Assembly: GCA_018806985.1 (NCBI GenBank)
Contig: JADANN010000437.1
Span: forward strand, 770,501 to 834,500
Origin: Angiostrongylus vasorum
Lineage: Eukaryota; Nematoda; Chromadorea; Rhabditida; Metastrongylidae
Direction of reading: 5' to 3'
Length of the DNA: 64,000 nucleotides
A model generated the notes under the pieces. The model did no database searches and had not been told where the DNA came from. It saw only the letters and a list, made by a program, of their open reading frames with translations. Numbering within the stretch: the first letter of the stretch is position 1; the number at the start of each line of letters is the position of its first letter. This document shows positions 20,348 through 32,900 of this stretch, one piece after another. A program made the translations under genes and the position numbers.

Positions 20348-23104
20348 TGATTACTACACTATGAAGTGTAACTATTATCGAATAGTATTGATAGGTACAA
20401 ATCGTCACAAAATAACGATATTTTACTTTATCAGTGACGGAATGTTTATTATATTTTAAAGATTTCCAGCGTCTTATTCATGACATACATAACACAAACA
20501 TTTTTCTTGGAAGTCTAATGAATAAGAGAAGAAATGAATTAGAGAAGAGAACATCTCAAAGTTATTTACTTGAAAGTGTAACCGACCCAAAAGGCTGACG
20601 AAATAGATAAAATAAGAGTTGTCATGCTCTGGTTCCTAGATTCTGACGATCCATCTTCACAAGAATCATCATGTAGGTTCTAGCCACTTCTCCCACTCAT
20701 TTCTTAGTCTTGGCAATACTATTCATAGGATGATGAATTCAGTGTGTGGGTTCCACTGTGGCTTCACTGTCTCAAGTCTTCTGTCCTCACTAACACTCGA
20801 ATGTTGATTAAATTTACGTTCTCCCTGGGTTTCCGATAAAAGCGCTTTGAGTTCCCAGATTTTTATCACAGGTAGTCGCCGGCCCTTTTTGGATCAGAGG
20901 AAGATCTTCAGGCTTCTAGGAAACTAGAACTGCTCCAGAATGGTAGCGATTTCTTATTGCACAAATCTCGATAAAGGTCTCAGATTTTCATACAGGTTTG
21001 GTTACCACTGTATAGCACTGTCTTCTTTATAAATGTCGTTGATTGGTGGTTAAGTAAATTTTTCCCTGGCATCCAGGGATAACCGTGCTACGCATCCTCA
21101 GATTCTCACCACGGGCTTTTTTCCAAATTTTGCAGATTGGAGAAAGCTTTCCAGACAACCTTGATACCAACTGCCAGACATCGAAGGGATGGGAGACTTG
21201 GTTTGTGTATGGGGGTCGCACTAGTGCCTTGCTTGCATTCGATGGCATATATACCAATTTCATATCCGCCCCCAATAAAGAATGGTTATTTTGACACAAA
21301 ATACATTAAGTAGTGCACTTACTAGCAACAGCTGAGATAAACACTGCGAATTTTTAGAAAGTGTTTAGGAAAAATGGTGCACTCAGCAACCAATTAACAC
21401 ACCAAATACTTGAACACCATGATGGGAAGGAGACCAGCGATGGTGATGGAGAAATAGAAGAAACTAGTACTAGACTGATATTCTGTTTCTGAATCTCTTA
21501 AAAGAATTTCTTCAGCAGCGATTCAAGATGACCGTGCTACGGCCTTACCTCACCGTGGCTACGACCAGTCACTGTTTATCGAATGACAATTTACCACCAT
21601 AGCGCTCGGTTTTTACTCAGTAAAAAAGAAACAGAACAAATACTGATGTTGGTTTGAGGTTGTCCAAGCTTTTTGGTAGGAGCGACGAACTTTTAGGAGC
21701 GTTTTGCTAAGCTTTTCTATGATGGATACCAAGTGTCATTTATGTATCTTCTAATTTCTCGCTCCACCACTAATCCGTTACCGATGGCGCACATTGATGT
21801 CACACTTCCTGTGCAATCAACATCACTAATGCTATCTTAAAATGGGACCTGTGTGATCAGTCTTTCATCAACCTATGAAGCAGACGAGGTAGAATTATGG
21901 TAGTAAGTTGAAGGAAGCGGTCCGCAACGACAAGCTCTTCTTTAAATGTGCCGCATTGAGCTTCAGGGCCAGAACAAGAAATACTGGAACACCGAAGTGT
22001 AGGACTAGAAAGTTTTTAAAAAAAAGTTGCGAAAAGAGTATAAATGGAATTGCTTTGATTGTGCTAAACACGGTGACGTAAGATTTTCGAAAAAGACCTC
22101 CTTCTATATGAACCGAAATTTCTGTGCGAAATACCACCTCTTCTGTTACTAGATTTCGGCTGGAATGGAACGAACACCATCTTTGACCCGCGCCAACAGG
22201 AAGGACACAGAAGCAATGTAACTACTCTACTGGAAACGCTATGCTAGATCAAACTCCTTCAATTAAGAAGAGAGAGGTTCTACTATTGATATGACGTTAA
22301 TATCCTTAAAAAAATAGGTTGTAATGAAAACTGCTTCGAAGGACGCGCGATGAGACGGAAGTATTGTTGAAGGCATTGAAAAGCGTAGGCAAAAGGAAAA
22401 GATCTTAAATAATTAAGTGAAAGACCTAGTTAATCAAGAGGATGATGATAGCTGAAGAGAGATAGACTAATCTTTGATCAGAAAGGCGACCCCTTATGTG
22501 CTTTCACGTAAAACAAAACATCATAACTACACGAAAGAAAAAATTTTCAACAAGAAATGAAAAAAAGTGTGGAAGTGGCCATTTTTTATTCAAAAAAAGC
22601 GATCAGCTGACCCACATGAACTGAGATGTTCATGATCACCCAATCACATCGGAACGACTGTTATTCCAGTGTTTTCCTGAACTCCGGAATTGTGATTATT
22701 TCGCAAGCGTTGATAAGCCTGATGATGGGCATAGAGCTCAGACGACCTTTGAAGTACGACTGGGTCATCTAGCACCAACTCTGATATCGCAGTTGAGACC
22801 ACTGACAACAATCCCGTCGTATTCCTGAGCAGTATAGATCTAAAGGAGAGGATAGAGATGCAGGTTATGTAATGAGAAGATTCATGGACAGGTGGGAAAA
22901 AATTGGGTGAATTAACACAAATACTATGGAAACGTCCTCTAATTAGACCAGTTAAAAGGAAGGTAGATGTGCTTTCTCCCTACATTAACCAGTTTTACTT
23001 GCTGAAAACACAGTGGCACTACCTTGCAGTAGATAACATGGACGAGAAGGACGAATTCTAACAATTACGAGAGAAAGGAGCGAATGGATGCTTGCACTTC
23101 CAAT
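20348..23104. other. Intergenic, only degenerate repeats seen
   Basis: 20640-21260 holds old SINE fragments: a piece like S-D (CAGGTAGTCGCCGGCCC, TTTTTGGATCAGAGG) and a piece like S-B reversed (ATACCAACTGCCAGACAT). A minus-strand 80-codon frame at 21895-22137 has a hydrophobic centre but no acceptor or homology that I can support. Confidence 0.35.
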
Positions 23105-23492
23105 TCTTTACTTTGACACTTTAACGGCCCGTCCTCACTGATTGTGCGGGCCCCCAGCATAATCACCATTTACCAGAGATTTGCTGGTTAAGCCATTGTG
23201 GCTCCCTGGAATCCCGAGGTTAGCCTGGCCAAACTCTGCCCCAGATCTTCACCACCACGGGCAGTCGCAGACCTTTTGGATCAGAGGGAGATTTGCCACC
23301 ATGCGACTTTGATACCAGGACGGTGGCGGATCCTGGTATTGGTTTACTTTCTAGCCAGGCTTCTTGATGGAAAAGCCGGACTCCTTTTCAGCTTGAGAGA
23401 CCCTGCCAGGGGATGAATCCTTCCGCTGTACATCGCAGTCCGACACCCAGGAACACCTCCCAGTCACGACGAGGCGGTAAGCCGTTGGGAGG
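23105..23492 (-). repeat. S-D SINE
   Basis: Well-preserved copy. It has tail GTCCTCACTGATTGTGCGGG, TTTGGATCAGAGGGAGATTT, GCCAGGGGATGAATCC (B-box side) and head CAGTCACGACGAGGCGGTAA. Confidence 0.9.
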
Positions 23493-23814
23493 CTTCCAAT
23501 TCTACAGTTTCCAAACAAGTTTTGCTACTTTCAACTGACCTTTCTTGGTGGATAGTTGACTCGAGGCTCTGCTTCTGTTCGCTTAAGAAACTCGAGTAGC
23601 ACCACATTCCCCTTTTAAGATAATCGTGAAGTATTACCATCAAATCGATGGTCATCTTGTAGTGCGATTGACACAAGTGAGATTTAGTTGCTGACGGTCC
23701 CACCATTTCTCGTTTAAAGCGCATCATCTGTCAGGTCCACCTGATTTTCAATAGTTTGTTGTATTCGATAGAGTCAGGAATCGTCGACTACTCACATAGG
23801 CCTACATGTCCGAT

Positions 23815-24150
23815 TCCTTCGGTCAGTGCAATGGTTACTGATGCATTCCATCAGTGGAACTAAAGTACTGGTTCGACCCCGTCCTCAATATTCTCCTCCA
23901 ATCCACGTGAGAACTCCTTAGCCTGGCCATCTCCAAGATTGTACAGAGAATTGACTGGACGAGAAGTGCACGACATTCATAAATAGAAGACGAAATCCTC
24001 AAGTAGCAGTCGAAACGACGCTCCAAACTTCGAGGACCATTGCGGTAGACAAATGCGAGGAAAACGAATCGAAGGCAAGGAGTACGGGGAACCCCCCAGT
24101 TGATGTCATGACGGTTCATCTAAGAAATACTGGTAAATAAAAGTAGTAGT
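23815..24150 (+). repeat. S-B SINE
   Basis: Head GGTCAGTGCAATGGTTACTG and B box ACTGGTTCGACCCCG are tRNA-like. The body (CTCCTCCAATCCACGTGAG, GACATTCATAA, AATCCTCAAGTAGCAG) and A-rich tail (AATAAAAGTAGTAGT) follow. One of the clearest S-B copies. Confidence 0.85.
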
Positions 24151-24309
24151 AATAAATGTACACTCATCCATTTTTACGATCCTACGACTGAAGTCAAATG
24201 CATCCCCAATCTTTGGATGATTGATCAAAGTTGAACGATTTGTTGATTAGTCCATTTGTTAATTATTCTTTAACTATTTTTTTTAATCAATATCGGTATT
24301 ACTAAAAAG

Positions 24310-24596
24310 GGGCGCGTGTGGCACAGCGTCTGAGGCGCCCTGCAACATGCACGTGGAATCGATCCCCGTGCCCACGGCCCGCTAAGCCTTTCGTCCCTCC
24401 GGGGCCGCCAGATTGGAACCAGACTTGTCTGGAAGGATAGCAGCACTGACTCGATACGTCGGTAGGCTACCGCGAGTCATTGTAGAGGACAGATGTGCAT
24501 TCAAACTCCTCCAAACGATGCTTAGTGAAGTCGAATGCATGGCGCGTCTCTCAGGGATTGATCAACGCCGAGAGCCTTACCATTTTATCCTTTTTA
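24310..24596 (+). repeat. S-A SINE with target-site duplication
   Basis: GGGCGCGTGTGGCACAGCG head, GAATCGATCCCC B box, end TTTATCCTTTT. TATCGGTAT is present on both sides (about 24291 and 24596), as expected for a retroposed SINE. Confidence 0.9.
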
Positions 24597-24727
24597 TCGG
24601 TATCAGTATAAGTTATAAAACACCACATAAATGGTGGGGATATACTTAATAAGGTGCGCATAAAATACAAATCTGCCACACAGTATAATAAACAGATGTA
24701 ATGACAAAAAAAAACTGGCGGTGGTTT

Positions 24728-25005
24728 CATGACCGACTTTTTATTAACATCGGCATTGATCAAATAATTCTTTATGCTCTTCTTGAGCAAACACGAGGTG
24801 TTATTTTATCCTTTACTACGATTAAGTAGACGTTTCGGTGGATTTCGCCTTCTTCAGAGCCTGGAATGCCCAGCCAAATACCTCCAGTTTCTTGTGGTCA
24901 ATTTGATCTATCCAGACTCTGAGGAAAGCGAAATCCGCCGAGAGCTCAGCTTCGTCATAATGCAGAATAAAGTAACACCCCGTGTCTACTCAACAAGAAT
25001 GTAAT
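24728..25005. mobile_element. Palindromic MITE-like element
   Basis: Same family as 1225-1530: GAGCAAACACGAGGTGTTAT on the left, CACCCCGTGTCTACTCAACA on the right, with inner arms GTTTCGGTGGATTTCGCCTT and GCGAAATCCGCCGAGA. No coding capacity. Confidence 0.6.
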
Positions 25006-25504
25006 TGGTTTGTTTCCTCATAGCATTCTAATAATGAATTTCACTTTTATGGTAAAGAGAGGAAAAAAATGTCTGGAAACCCACCGTTGCTCATGTGCTG
25101 ATGTGAAAAGCAAAGTGGCCGAAAACTAAATCGCAAAGTCACACCTTAGACAAACAGCCGTCTATGGCCGTCTGTGACTCATGCCCACTTCGCGCGACCG
25201 AAAAAAGACCTGCGCGAAATTTACGAGTTGCATAGGTGTCGAGCCACACGATAGTGTGACTAAAGGTCTTTTCCATGCCACCAATACCTGATGTTGGATA
25301 GAACAATCAAAATCCCGGAAGAGATAAATCCTTTCGTCTGAATGCACAAAGACAGCAGTGGGTCTGTCAATTCAGTTATTAATGCGTCGTTTTCTTTCTC
25401 AGCAATCGCGGGGTTGTTGTACATTTTGTACAGAAAGCACATGCAACACAACAGTAGCTGATATTTTAGCAGAATATCCTTCTTCAGAGCCTGGAACGGT
25501 GTCT

Positions 25505-25797
25505 TGGTAAAAAAGGATAAAGGATAAAGCTATCGGCGTTGATCAATCCCCTGAGGGATGCGCCATGCATTCGACTTCACTAAGCATCGTTTGGAGGTGA
25601 ATGATTGCATATCTGGCCTTTACAATGACTCGTGGTAGCCTTCCGATGTAATGAGCCAGTGCTGCAATACTCCTCGACAAGTCTGCTAGCAATTTGCCGA
25701 CCCCAGAAGCATAGAGGGCTTGGTGGGCCATAGGCGCTGGGATCGATTCCACGTGTGTGTTGCACGGCGCCTGCGACCACTGAGCCACACGTGCCCT
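25505..25797 (-). repeat. S-A SINE
   Basis: Reverse-complement copy from AAAGGATAAAGCTATCGGCG to CCACTGAGCCACACGTGC. Confidence 0.88.
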
Positions 25798-25849
25798 TGT
25801 GGTATATTGGTATGCAACTTAAATACTACGCCAAACGCTTCAGTAACAC

Positions 25850-26236
25850 ATACTTACTTGGATATTTGGGTAGCCCATGTTAACTGGTTGTGCGGCCCCA
25901 GCACAATTTGCGTTCTCTGGAGATTTGCTGGTTCAGCTATTGTATTTTCCTGGAATCCCGAGGTCTGCCTGACCAAAATGTGCCTCAGGTCGCCACCACC
26001 AAAGGCAGTCGACGCCTTTGTGGATCAGAGGGAGATTTGCCAGCATGCGACTAGTTTGGTACCAGGACGGTGGTCGATCCTGGTATTGGCTTACTTTTAG
26101 TTAAGCTTCCTGATGGAAACGTTGGACTCCTTCTCAGCTGGGGAGACCCTGCTGAGTGATGAATCCCCCGCTGTATATCGCAGTGAGACACCCAGGAACA
26201 CCTCCAAGTCACGATGAAGCGGTAAAGCGTTGGGAG
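25850..26236 (-). repeat. S-D SINE
   Basis: Immediately follows the S-A copy. It runs from TTACTTGGATATTTGGGTAG to CAAGTCACGATGAAGCGGT. TTACTTGGATATTTGG at the left edge is the complement of the RTE-like (CAAGTA)n end. Confidence 0.87.
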
Positions 26237-26399
26237 AGTCTGAAACTTAATTCGAGGAAAACGGAAGAAGCAAAAATATTTTATTGAAGGCTTTGGATAT
26301 TCCACTGGAACATCGACTTGAAAAAGGATCTGCAAAATCTAGAAAGGTATCTAACAAAGGAACAGGAAAGAAAGCTAAATACGCATTCGAGAATCGAAT

Positions 26400-27385
26400 G
26401 AACGAAGAGAAAATGTAAAAAGTACGGAATCGATCTGGTAGCACATTTAATTGCGATGCTTTAAATAGGTAACAAATCAACAAAACATCAATTTTCATTA
26501 AGAGCTATAACAATACTAGACTTGGCTTCATTGTCAATCATAGACAAAATCACATATTCACATAAATGCTAGAAAAGAGCTAAGAGAAGAAAATATCACA
26601 GCCTATTCCTCAGTCGAAAAGAATATGAGCCATTATAAGAAAATGTCGAGAAGTAGGAGGGCCTGATTTGGCAGTTGGCTTGGGTCAGTGATGATGTTGT
26701 AACGTAGTTTTCAACAAACGAGTGTACTGGTTTCTAATCAAAGTACAACTCTGTGAAAAATCATCGTCAAAGAATCATGCAAACAGGTGGAAGGAACATT
26801 TTCACGAAAGGCGCAGGTAGGAAGATTCTTTCTTGAAACTGTTACACCCAAGGACATTGCATCGGGCAGAGTGGTATTTTTTTCCTTTCCAGAATCACCT
26901 TTGTTTCAGGACCATTTTTATTCGTCACTTATAGGAATGCGTAGAAAGGATACGGTAAGTTTGAGAGAGTTTCGATAATGGCAGAAGTGACGTCCTAGCA
27001 TCGAAAGCTTTCGGATGTTTGTTTTCGTTATTTCCATGAAAATGCATCTAAGCTAGCCTTATCTCCTTAGAGAAACTATTAGCGATATGCTGAGGAACTA
27101 TGGATTGAGAGAGCAAAAAGCAGTGGAACTAGCAAAGCCTATGTTCAGAAAACATTAAAGAAACTCGTTCCTAACGAAGTTTGTTTTCTCAAACCTTGAA
27201 TGACCCTATAAAATCTCCGGCCGATATGCCAATACTTTGACTCCCTTAATTTTTTGATTCCTTTACGTGCACAACGAAATAACAGCGTGCAACTTGTTTA
27301 TCAGTGTGTCGTTGAAAATACGTCTCATCACTCATCACTGAACGTCAACGAAACCTTAGTGAAATGTTCCATTACACAAGAGACA
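26400..27385. other. No supported gene
   Basis: A lysine-rich plus-strand frame (about 26250-26418, ...KKAKYAFENRMNEEKM) abuts the SINE above but has no convincing acceptor. The rest is unassigned. Confidence 0.3.
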
Positions 27386-27562
27386 CTAAGTACGACTAAA
27401 CGATCGCACAAGGTGATCGGGCATCTGCGTCAAATCCTCTCTCGACATTAACGGCACCAGCACCGATGTCTTCCTTCCTAGTGGCGGATCCAGTGAATGC
27501 GCACCAGCCGATGCTGATCGGTCGTCTTTGTAGTCGTCCTTGGCGGCTAAAATATCGTAATT
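27386..27562 (-). CDS. Candidate terminal exon, possibly the innexin C-terminus
   Basis: Behind a pyrimidine-rich acceptor (TTCCTTTCCCAAGAG) a 58-residue frame opens NYDILAAKDDYKDDRSASAG. It continues through PPLGRKTSVLVPLMSRED, and ends LVRSFSRT with a TAG. Codon usage is GC-rich against an AT-rich background. The phase (0) fits a donor at the end of the innexin tail exon (29964), which would make it the last innexin exon, giving a 496-residue protein. It could equally belong to a separate minus-strand gene. Confidence 0.4.
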   Translation of the reverse strand, partial: NYDILAAKDDYKDDRSASAGAHSLDPPLGRKTSVLVPLMSREDLTQMPDHLVRSFSRT

Positions 27563-27564
27563 CT

Positions 27565-28404
27565 CTTGGGAAAGGAAGCAATAGATATCACATGAAGACT
27601 TTCGTGCAGAGTTAGCGTTTCATTGCAAAAACCGACAAGAGATGTAAACGCCATTATTTTGGCTTATGTTTGTTTCTACAAAGTCAAGCATAAGATGCGG
27701 AACAAGTTTTAAAAGTTTTTTTTCTTTCAAATTTAAAGCGCTTTTTAAACCAAAGCCGGAGCTCTAGCACCTGGAACAAAAAGTGCAATCAAAACCAAGC
27801 AAGTCAAACATTCCAGGAAGAATCCTTTTCACGGATGATGCCATTTGCTGGCTTTCTTTTATTTTTTTAGTGTATTGAGTAATTTTTAAAGCCACCGCCG
27901 TTTAACCTCTGTAATAAAAAATAATTGCTTTCCTGGATTGTCAAGCTAACACAAGGTTCATAAAGGTGCTCATTCAGATAGTGTTTCGACGTCTTCGTCT
28001 TTATCTGAGCCGACCATCCCAGTCGATGGCCCAAATTCGTTCGCCTTCGTTCGTTCATTCAAATTATTAACAGTATGCTGAATGCTGATCGGTAGTGAAC
28101 TCTTTGAATCTCGAGATAGACATGCTACCGTGCATCTAGGCCTTCACCGCAGGCATTCCTGGCATTTGTGGACCGTAGAAAGGGTTTGGTGTCTTATAGC
28201 TAAGATTCCTCATGTAGAGCAACAATTTGCTAAAACTGCTCGATTGAGGGCGATGTAATAACACGTATCTGGACCACTGAAGTTCTTACATATACTCAAA
28301 ATTGATTTATGTAAAGAAGATATCAGTCACCATCTCTTTTTTGAAAATCCGGTCGTTTTATCTTCATTCATTATTATAACTTCATTATAAGACATCTACA
28401 GTGG
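27565..28404. other. No supported gene
   Basis: A fragment at 27980-28070 (complement reads GACGAAGACGTCGAAACAC) resembles the GGCGAAATCGCCGAAACG cores of the palindromic elements and is probably repeat-derived. Nothing else was recognised. Confidence 0.3.
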
Positions 28405-28562
28405 AATCGTTAGAGCGCTGGTAGCGTGGTGGTAATGACGCCGTTAATCACGAACATGGTCCTGGTTCCACGCCGTCCCGTGATCATAAACCCCCCTCAT
28501 TCCTCTGAAGTCGGTAAATTGGCATCACACATATGTCTGGAACCTAGTTTATTCCTTCTAAA

Positions 28563-28966
28563 TAAAGTAAGAGTATGCGATGGGGAATGAACGCGCTGTT
28601 GTCCTTTCCGGGGAGGAGTAACGCGTTCACTACCACACCATGCGGGTCCTTCGTTTCGCAGGTCTCTCAGCTATTTCTATCGATCTTTGCCATCAGCAAT
28701 TTACCCGTCAGCGGGATTGATCTGGGAGCCCAAATCAGCAACGAACCAAGTTGAGCTGAGGATGTAGTTATAATCACAATTTTCACTTATTATTTACTGC
28801 CTACTTTTTTTTAATGGTCCGGCCATCAATACACCTGCGGCCCGGAGTTTTGCAAATATCTCAGCATCATTGAAGTTATATTTCGCAATATACTCTGCCA
28901 TTAAAAAGAGTAGGCAGCAAATAATAAGTTAAATTAAGCGTGTTGTAACCCGACTATTCCAGAACT

Positions 28967-28968
<2 letters not shown>
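28563..28968 (-). repeat. S-C SINE(s) nested in S-B
   Basis: 28563-28790 reads as reverse S-C (GGGGAATGAACGCGCTGTTG, CATGCGGGTCCTTCGTTTCG). 28830-28965 is a forward S-C tail fragment (CGGAGTTTTGCAAATATCTC, GAGTAGGCAGCAAATAATAA). Two insertions or one rearranged copy. Confidence 0.7.

Positions 28969-29000
<32 letters not shown>
28969..29000. repeat. (GA)n microsatellite
   Basis: Uninterrupted GA run of about 32 nt at the junction of the nested SINEs. Confidence 0.95.
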
Positions 29001-29002
<2 letters not shown>

Positions 29003-29364
29003 GACTCGACGAGCATTCAACGACATTCATAAGAAGACGGCAATCCTCAAAGAACAGCCGGACCTACACCCGAAAAATTTCGAAGACGTTCATGGATGAT
29101 GGATCCACGGTAGCGAATCGAATGCAAGAACTGTTCGGATCCGCATAATAGATGTGAAAACGGGTGCTGCAAATTAAAATAAACAAAATTGTAGTAGCAT
29201 TGCTATGGCATGGTCTTCGATTTCATCAAATGAGGATGCAATCGAAGCTTCTGACCTGTGTCGTCAATATCCAAGGACCACCTGGAATTACTATAGTGTA
29301 TTTTCATGGATTCCCAAAATAGTCGTTCAAGAATATCTACACTAGTAGTCATAACTATGTCTTT

Positions 29365-29660
29365 TTATTTATATGATCTTATAAACTGATGTTCTTAAGC
29401 TGATGCGAGGTTGGTATAGGTTTCCTGAGCAGTCTCACTTGTAACAGCACGGCTCTGAGGAAGGCGAAATCGCCGAAACGTCAGCATCGACCAACAATAC
29501 CAACAGCAACGACAACAAATAAACGACAACGGCAACGAAGACCTATACCAACCTCGCATCAGTTTATGAAGATCAGTTTACAAGATCATATAAATAAGTG
29601 TGTCAACTATGCATGCCGAGTTTTATAGAAATCGGAATTTTTTTTCGCTTTAAGGAGAAC
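29365..29660. mobile_element. Foldback/MITE element, short form
   Basis: Terminal inverted repeats: TTTATATGATCTTATAAACT on the left and its near complement AGTTTACAAGATCATATAAA on the right, followed inward by TGATGCGAGGTTGGTATAGG and its complement. The centre contains GGCGAAATCGCCGAAACG. The right flank (to about 29660, TGCCGAGTTTTATAGAAA) is shared with the long form at 47505-48205, so it belongs to the element. Confidence 0.75.
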
Positions 29661-29963
29661 ATGTTACTGTGCGTCCCAGAATCAACCGTTACTATCTCAC
29701 ACGGCGCCGTTAGCACTTTTGTTACTTGCAGCCGGGTTAGCGCCAATTAAAAACGTACATCTATTTGTTAAAGTTGTTTGTATGGTTTATAGAGTGCAGA
29801 ATAAAGAATGTTTATAGAATACAGAACGAAGAAAGAATACATGCTGATTGGTCATATCGAGATTAAAGGAAAGTCGGTTTTGAAATATTGTTATGCCCTG
29901 TGATAACTGGTAATACTGACTTGTGCAGGATGGACTATTCGGAAAAAAACAAGTTGTCATCAC

Positions 29964-32900
29964 CGGACAATCACTATTATGACCAGCCAGAGTCCTCTTT
30001 AGAAGAGCGTCGCCGGGTGAGATGGCCTCATTCGAGCGATACTTCACTGAAGAAGATCTGACTCGATATGAAGGTGAAGACGCCACATCGTGTAAGCTTA
30101 TTAAAGAAAGAATAAATATTGATTAGTGACACCGAAGTTAAAGAGAAGCCGATTTTGAAATGTTGTTTACAGGTTTTACTGAAAATAAGTAAGTAAATGC
30201 CTGAATGCTATAAAACCACTGTCTAAATAACCTCCAAGTTAGCACTTGGAAAAAAATTGGACGAAAATGTTTTCAGCAGCAACACTAATCAACAGGCATA
30301 TTTTCAACATAAGGAGAAACAATGTTCTAAAGGAAAACTTACGACTGTCTCTCAACAGTGCTGTGATCACCTTGCGCCCTAAAAACCTTTATAAGATAGT
30401 ATACCTAAGACAGAAACTTTCTGATTTTGATGAGTTTTGCTAAAATGACAAATACATTACATGCTGAATTAGCTCTATTGAGAGCTACAGTATTACGCCC
30501 ACCATCTTTACCGTAATCACATAGAAAACGAGGGAGCAACGAAGTCAAAATAATCAACAAAATGTTCGTAAATTGTCTGTGAAAAAAAAGACGATTTCGA
30601 CTTCGGTCAAACCGAACTCTTCTTCTTTGAATATCGGCGTGGTCCATGCCTACTGTAGCTCTCATTCATTACATTCTGTAGATCGGTATTTCCAAACAAG
30701 ACCCACCTTGTTCGGCAAGGAACTGATCCCACATCGTGTCCACTACTTCTGTACAAATCAATACTCCCGAATGTATTGTCATCATCCGAAGCACAAAAAC
30801 TCCATCCATTTTTATGAAGTCACGCACGAACTGTAAAGATGACGATAACCGACTAATCCAAAGGCATGTTACCTATGAAGCTAAAGATAGAAGCTCTTGG
30901 CGTTGATCAATCACTGAGGGATGCGCCATGCATTCGACTTTATTAAGCATCGTATGGAGGTGATTGGGTGCATATCTAGCCTTTACAATGATTCGCAGTG
31001 GCCTACCGATGTATTGAGTCAGTGTTGCTATCCTACCAGACATGTCTGGTACCAATTTGCCCACCCCCCGAGGGAGGGAAGGCTCGGTGGGCTATGGGCG
31101 CGGGGATCGATTTCACGTGTATGTTGCACCTCCGACCACTGCGCCAAACGAGCCCCCTATGCTATCCCTATCTATGCTAAGCATAGAAGCAAAAAACTTC
31201 GAAACAAGCAAAAATACGATGAAAAATGGGTATATAGGCATCTGTAGTTTTTCGTTCCCTCTTTTCTTGATTTCTTTTCTATTTTAGAAACGACGACTGA
31301 AGATCTCATTCACCTACTTATTCAGTCATTAGCCATTATTATTTCGTATCCTTACTAGAACCATAAGGAGCGAAGGTCTCAAAGTTAACTGAGATGCTCA
31401 CCTCATCCAATTCAATTGTAAAGTTTCTCTCCTTGAAATCTACATCTGCCAATTCCAACCGTCGAGCAATGAATCTGTTGAAAGTTTTCGTTACTATCAT
31501 TATTCATACTTCACAAACTATTTCTTCTGTACAACTACAATGCTGCAATGCTTGCAAAACTCCGGACCGCCCGTGTCTGCGGTGGGGAATGAACGCGCTA
31601 TTACCCTTTCCGGGAGCTAACGCATTCACCACCACATCACGAGGGGCCCCCTTGTTTCGCCTGTCTCTCAGCTAGTTCTATCGATCATTGCCATCTTTCT
31701 TCTATAGTTTCATCTCTTGTAGAAATGTCCTAGACGAACGTCAAAGAAAAAAATAGATGGAATATTTCAGCCCAAACATGACAAGTCACAAAATGTCTTC
31801 AAACAGCCAAAACTGGTCTTAAACCTGTTTTTTTTTAATCTCGTATTAATTTGAATTCTAATAAATACTGTTCAAATGAAGTATTTAGTTAAATATCCGG
31901 CCTCAAATGGGAGAGTGTTTGTTAAACTTGGACTTAAAACTGTTTATTTAGGTAATAAAGAAGTATGAATATCGGTCGTGTCAGAATTGATAGTGAACGA
32001 ACTTTCGGCGTTGGTCGAATGGTAACGACGAGAGCATCCATGACATGATGCTACCAAATGATATCACCGCCAACAGAGTATACCAGAGCCAGAGCAGAAG
32101 AAATATCTAAATTCGGTTAATCATCCTCTTCTTTCTCTTCTCTATTACCGTTCAAATCGAATACATTCTTTCCACTCGTCTGTCTAGTTTTCATCTTGAT
32201 CTCTTTCGTAGCGTAACATATGCAAAATGTGTGATGGAAACACAGGGACGTTTAAAGCTTTATCGTGAGGCTAATGGTATAAGCTGCGGATTATAATATA
32301 TCCATTTTTAACTGAAAAAAAGAAGATTACTAAGAATCTGGTCAGAAACATAAAAAAGACAGTGTTACGGATTGGTAAAATCTTCAGGGATGCGCTATGC
32401 ATTCGACTACATTCGTAGCATCTTCGAAGTGAATGAATGTATACGTGGCCTTCATAACGACTTATGTGGGCTCCTGATATATCAAGTTGGTATTTTGGTA
32501 CTCCTAAACTACAGTGTATGATCAATTTCTCAAGCGCCTAGGTATGGAGGGAGGATTCGCCCATTTCGCGGGATGGAACCAGCGATCATGTATGTACTGC
32601 ACGGCATCTTTAACCCATGGGATACAAACCTTATAATAAATACCACGAGAAAATAAGCAGGTATCGATTTCTTAAACATGCGAATAGCTGACGACCGTGG
32701 TTCGGTGCATGAATTCAGTGCCAAAATGTGACCATTAAGGATATGTTTAACAATATCACTTAGATTCCTGACAGTTTGATGCCTTTTCATATATTCCTGA
32801 ATGTTCCTAGATATCGAACTGTGAGTGAGAGCTAGTTTCTAACAAAGTCAGAAATGGTTTGAGATTTCTATGCAAAAATCCCAACTATGATTAAACTTGT

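Larger units (their letters stand above)
28405..29195 (+). repeat. S-B SINE split by an S-C insertion
   Basis: 28405-28560 is the S-B 5' half (GGTAGCGTGGTGGTAATGAC head, CCTGGTTCCACGCC B box). 28999-29195 is its 3' half (CGACTCGACGAGCATTCAAC, GACATTCATAAGAAGACGG). The interval is S-C sequence plus a GA run. Nested order shows the S-B insertion is older. Confidence 0.75.

Noticed and set aside
27867..28058. Minus-strand frames ending in an acidic SDKDEDVETLSE stretch
   Set aside because: The DNA resembles the GACGTCGAAAC cores of local repeats and has no clear acceptor; not supportable as an exon.
30573..30836. Plus-strand 87-codon frame ending [10 protein letters not shown]
   Set aside because: Antisense shadow of the innexin exon 30707-30830 ([17 protein letters not shown]).
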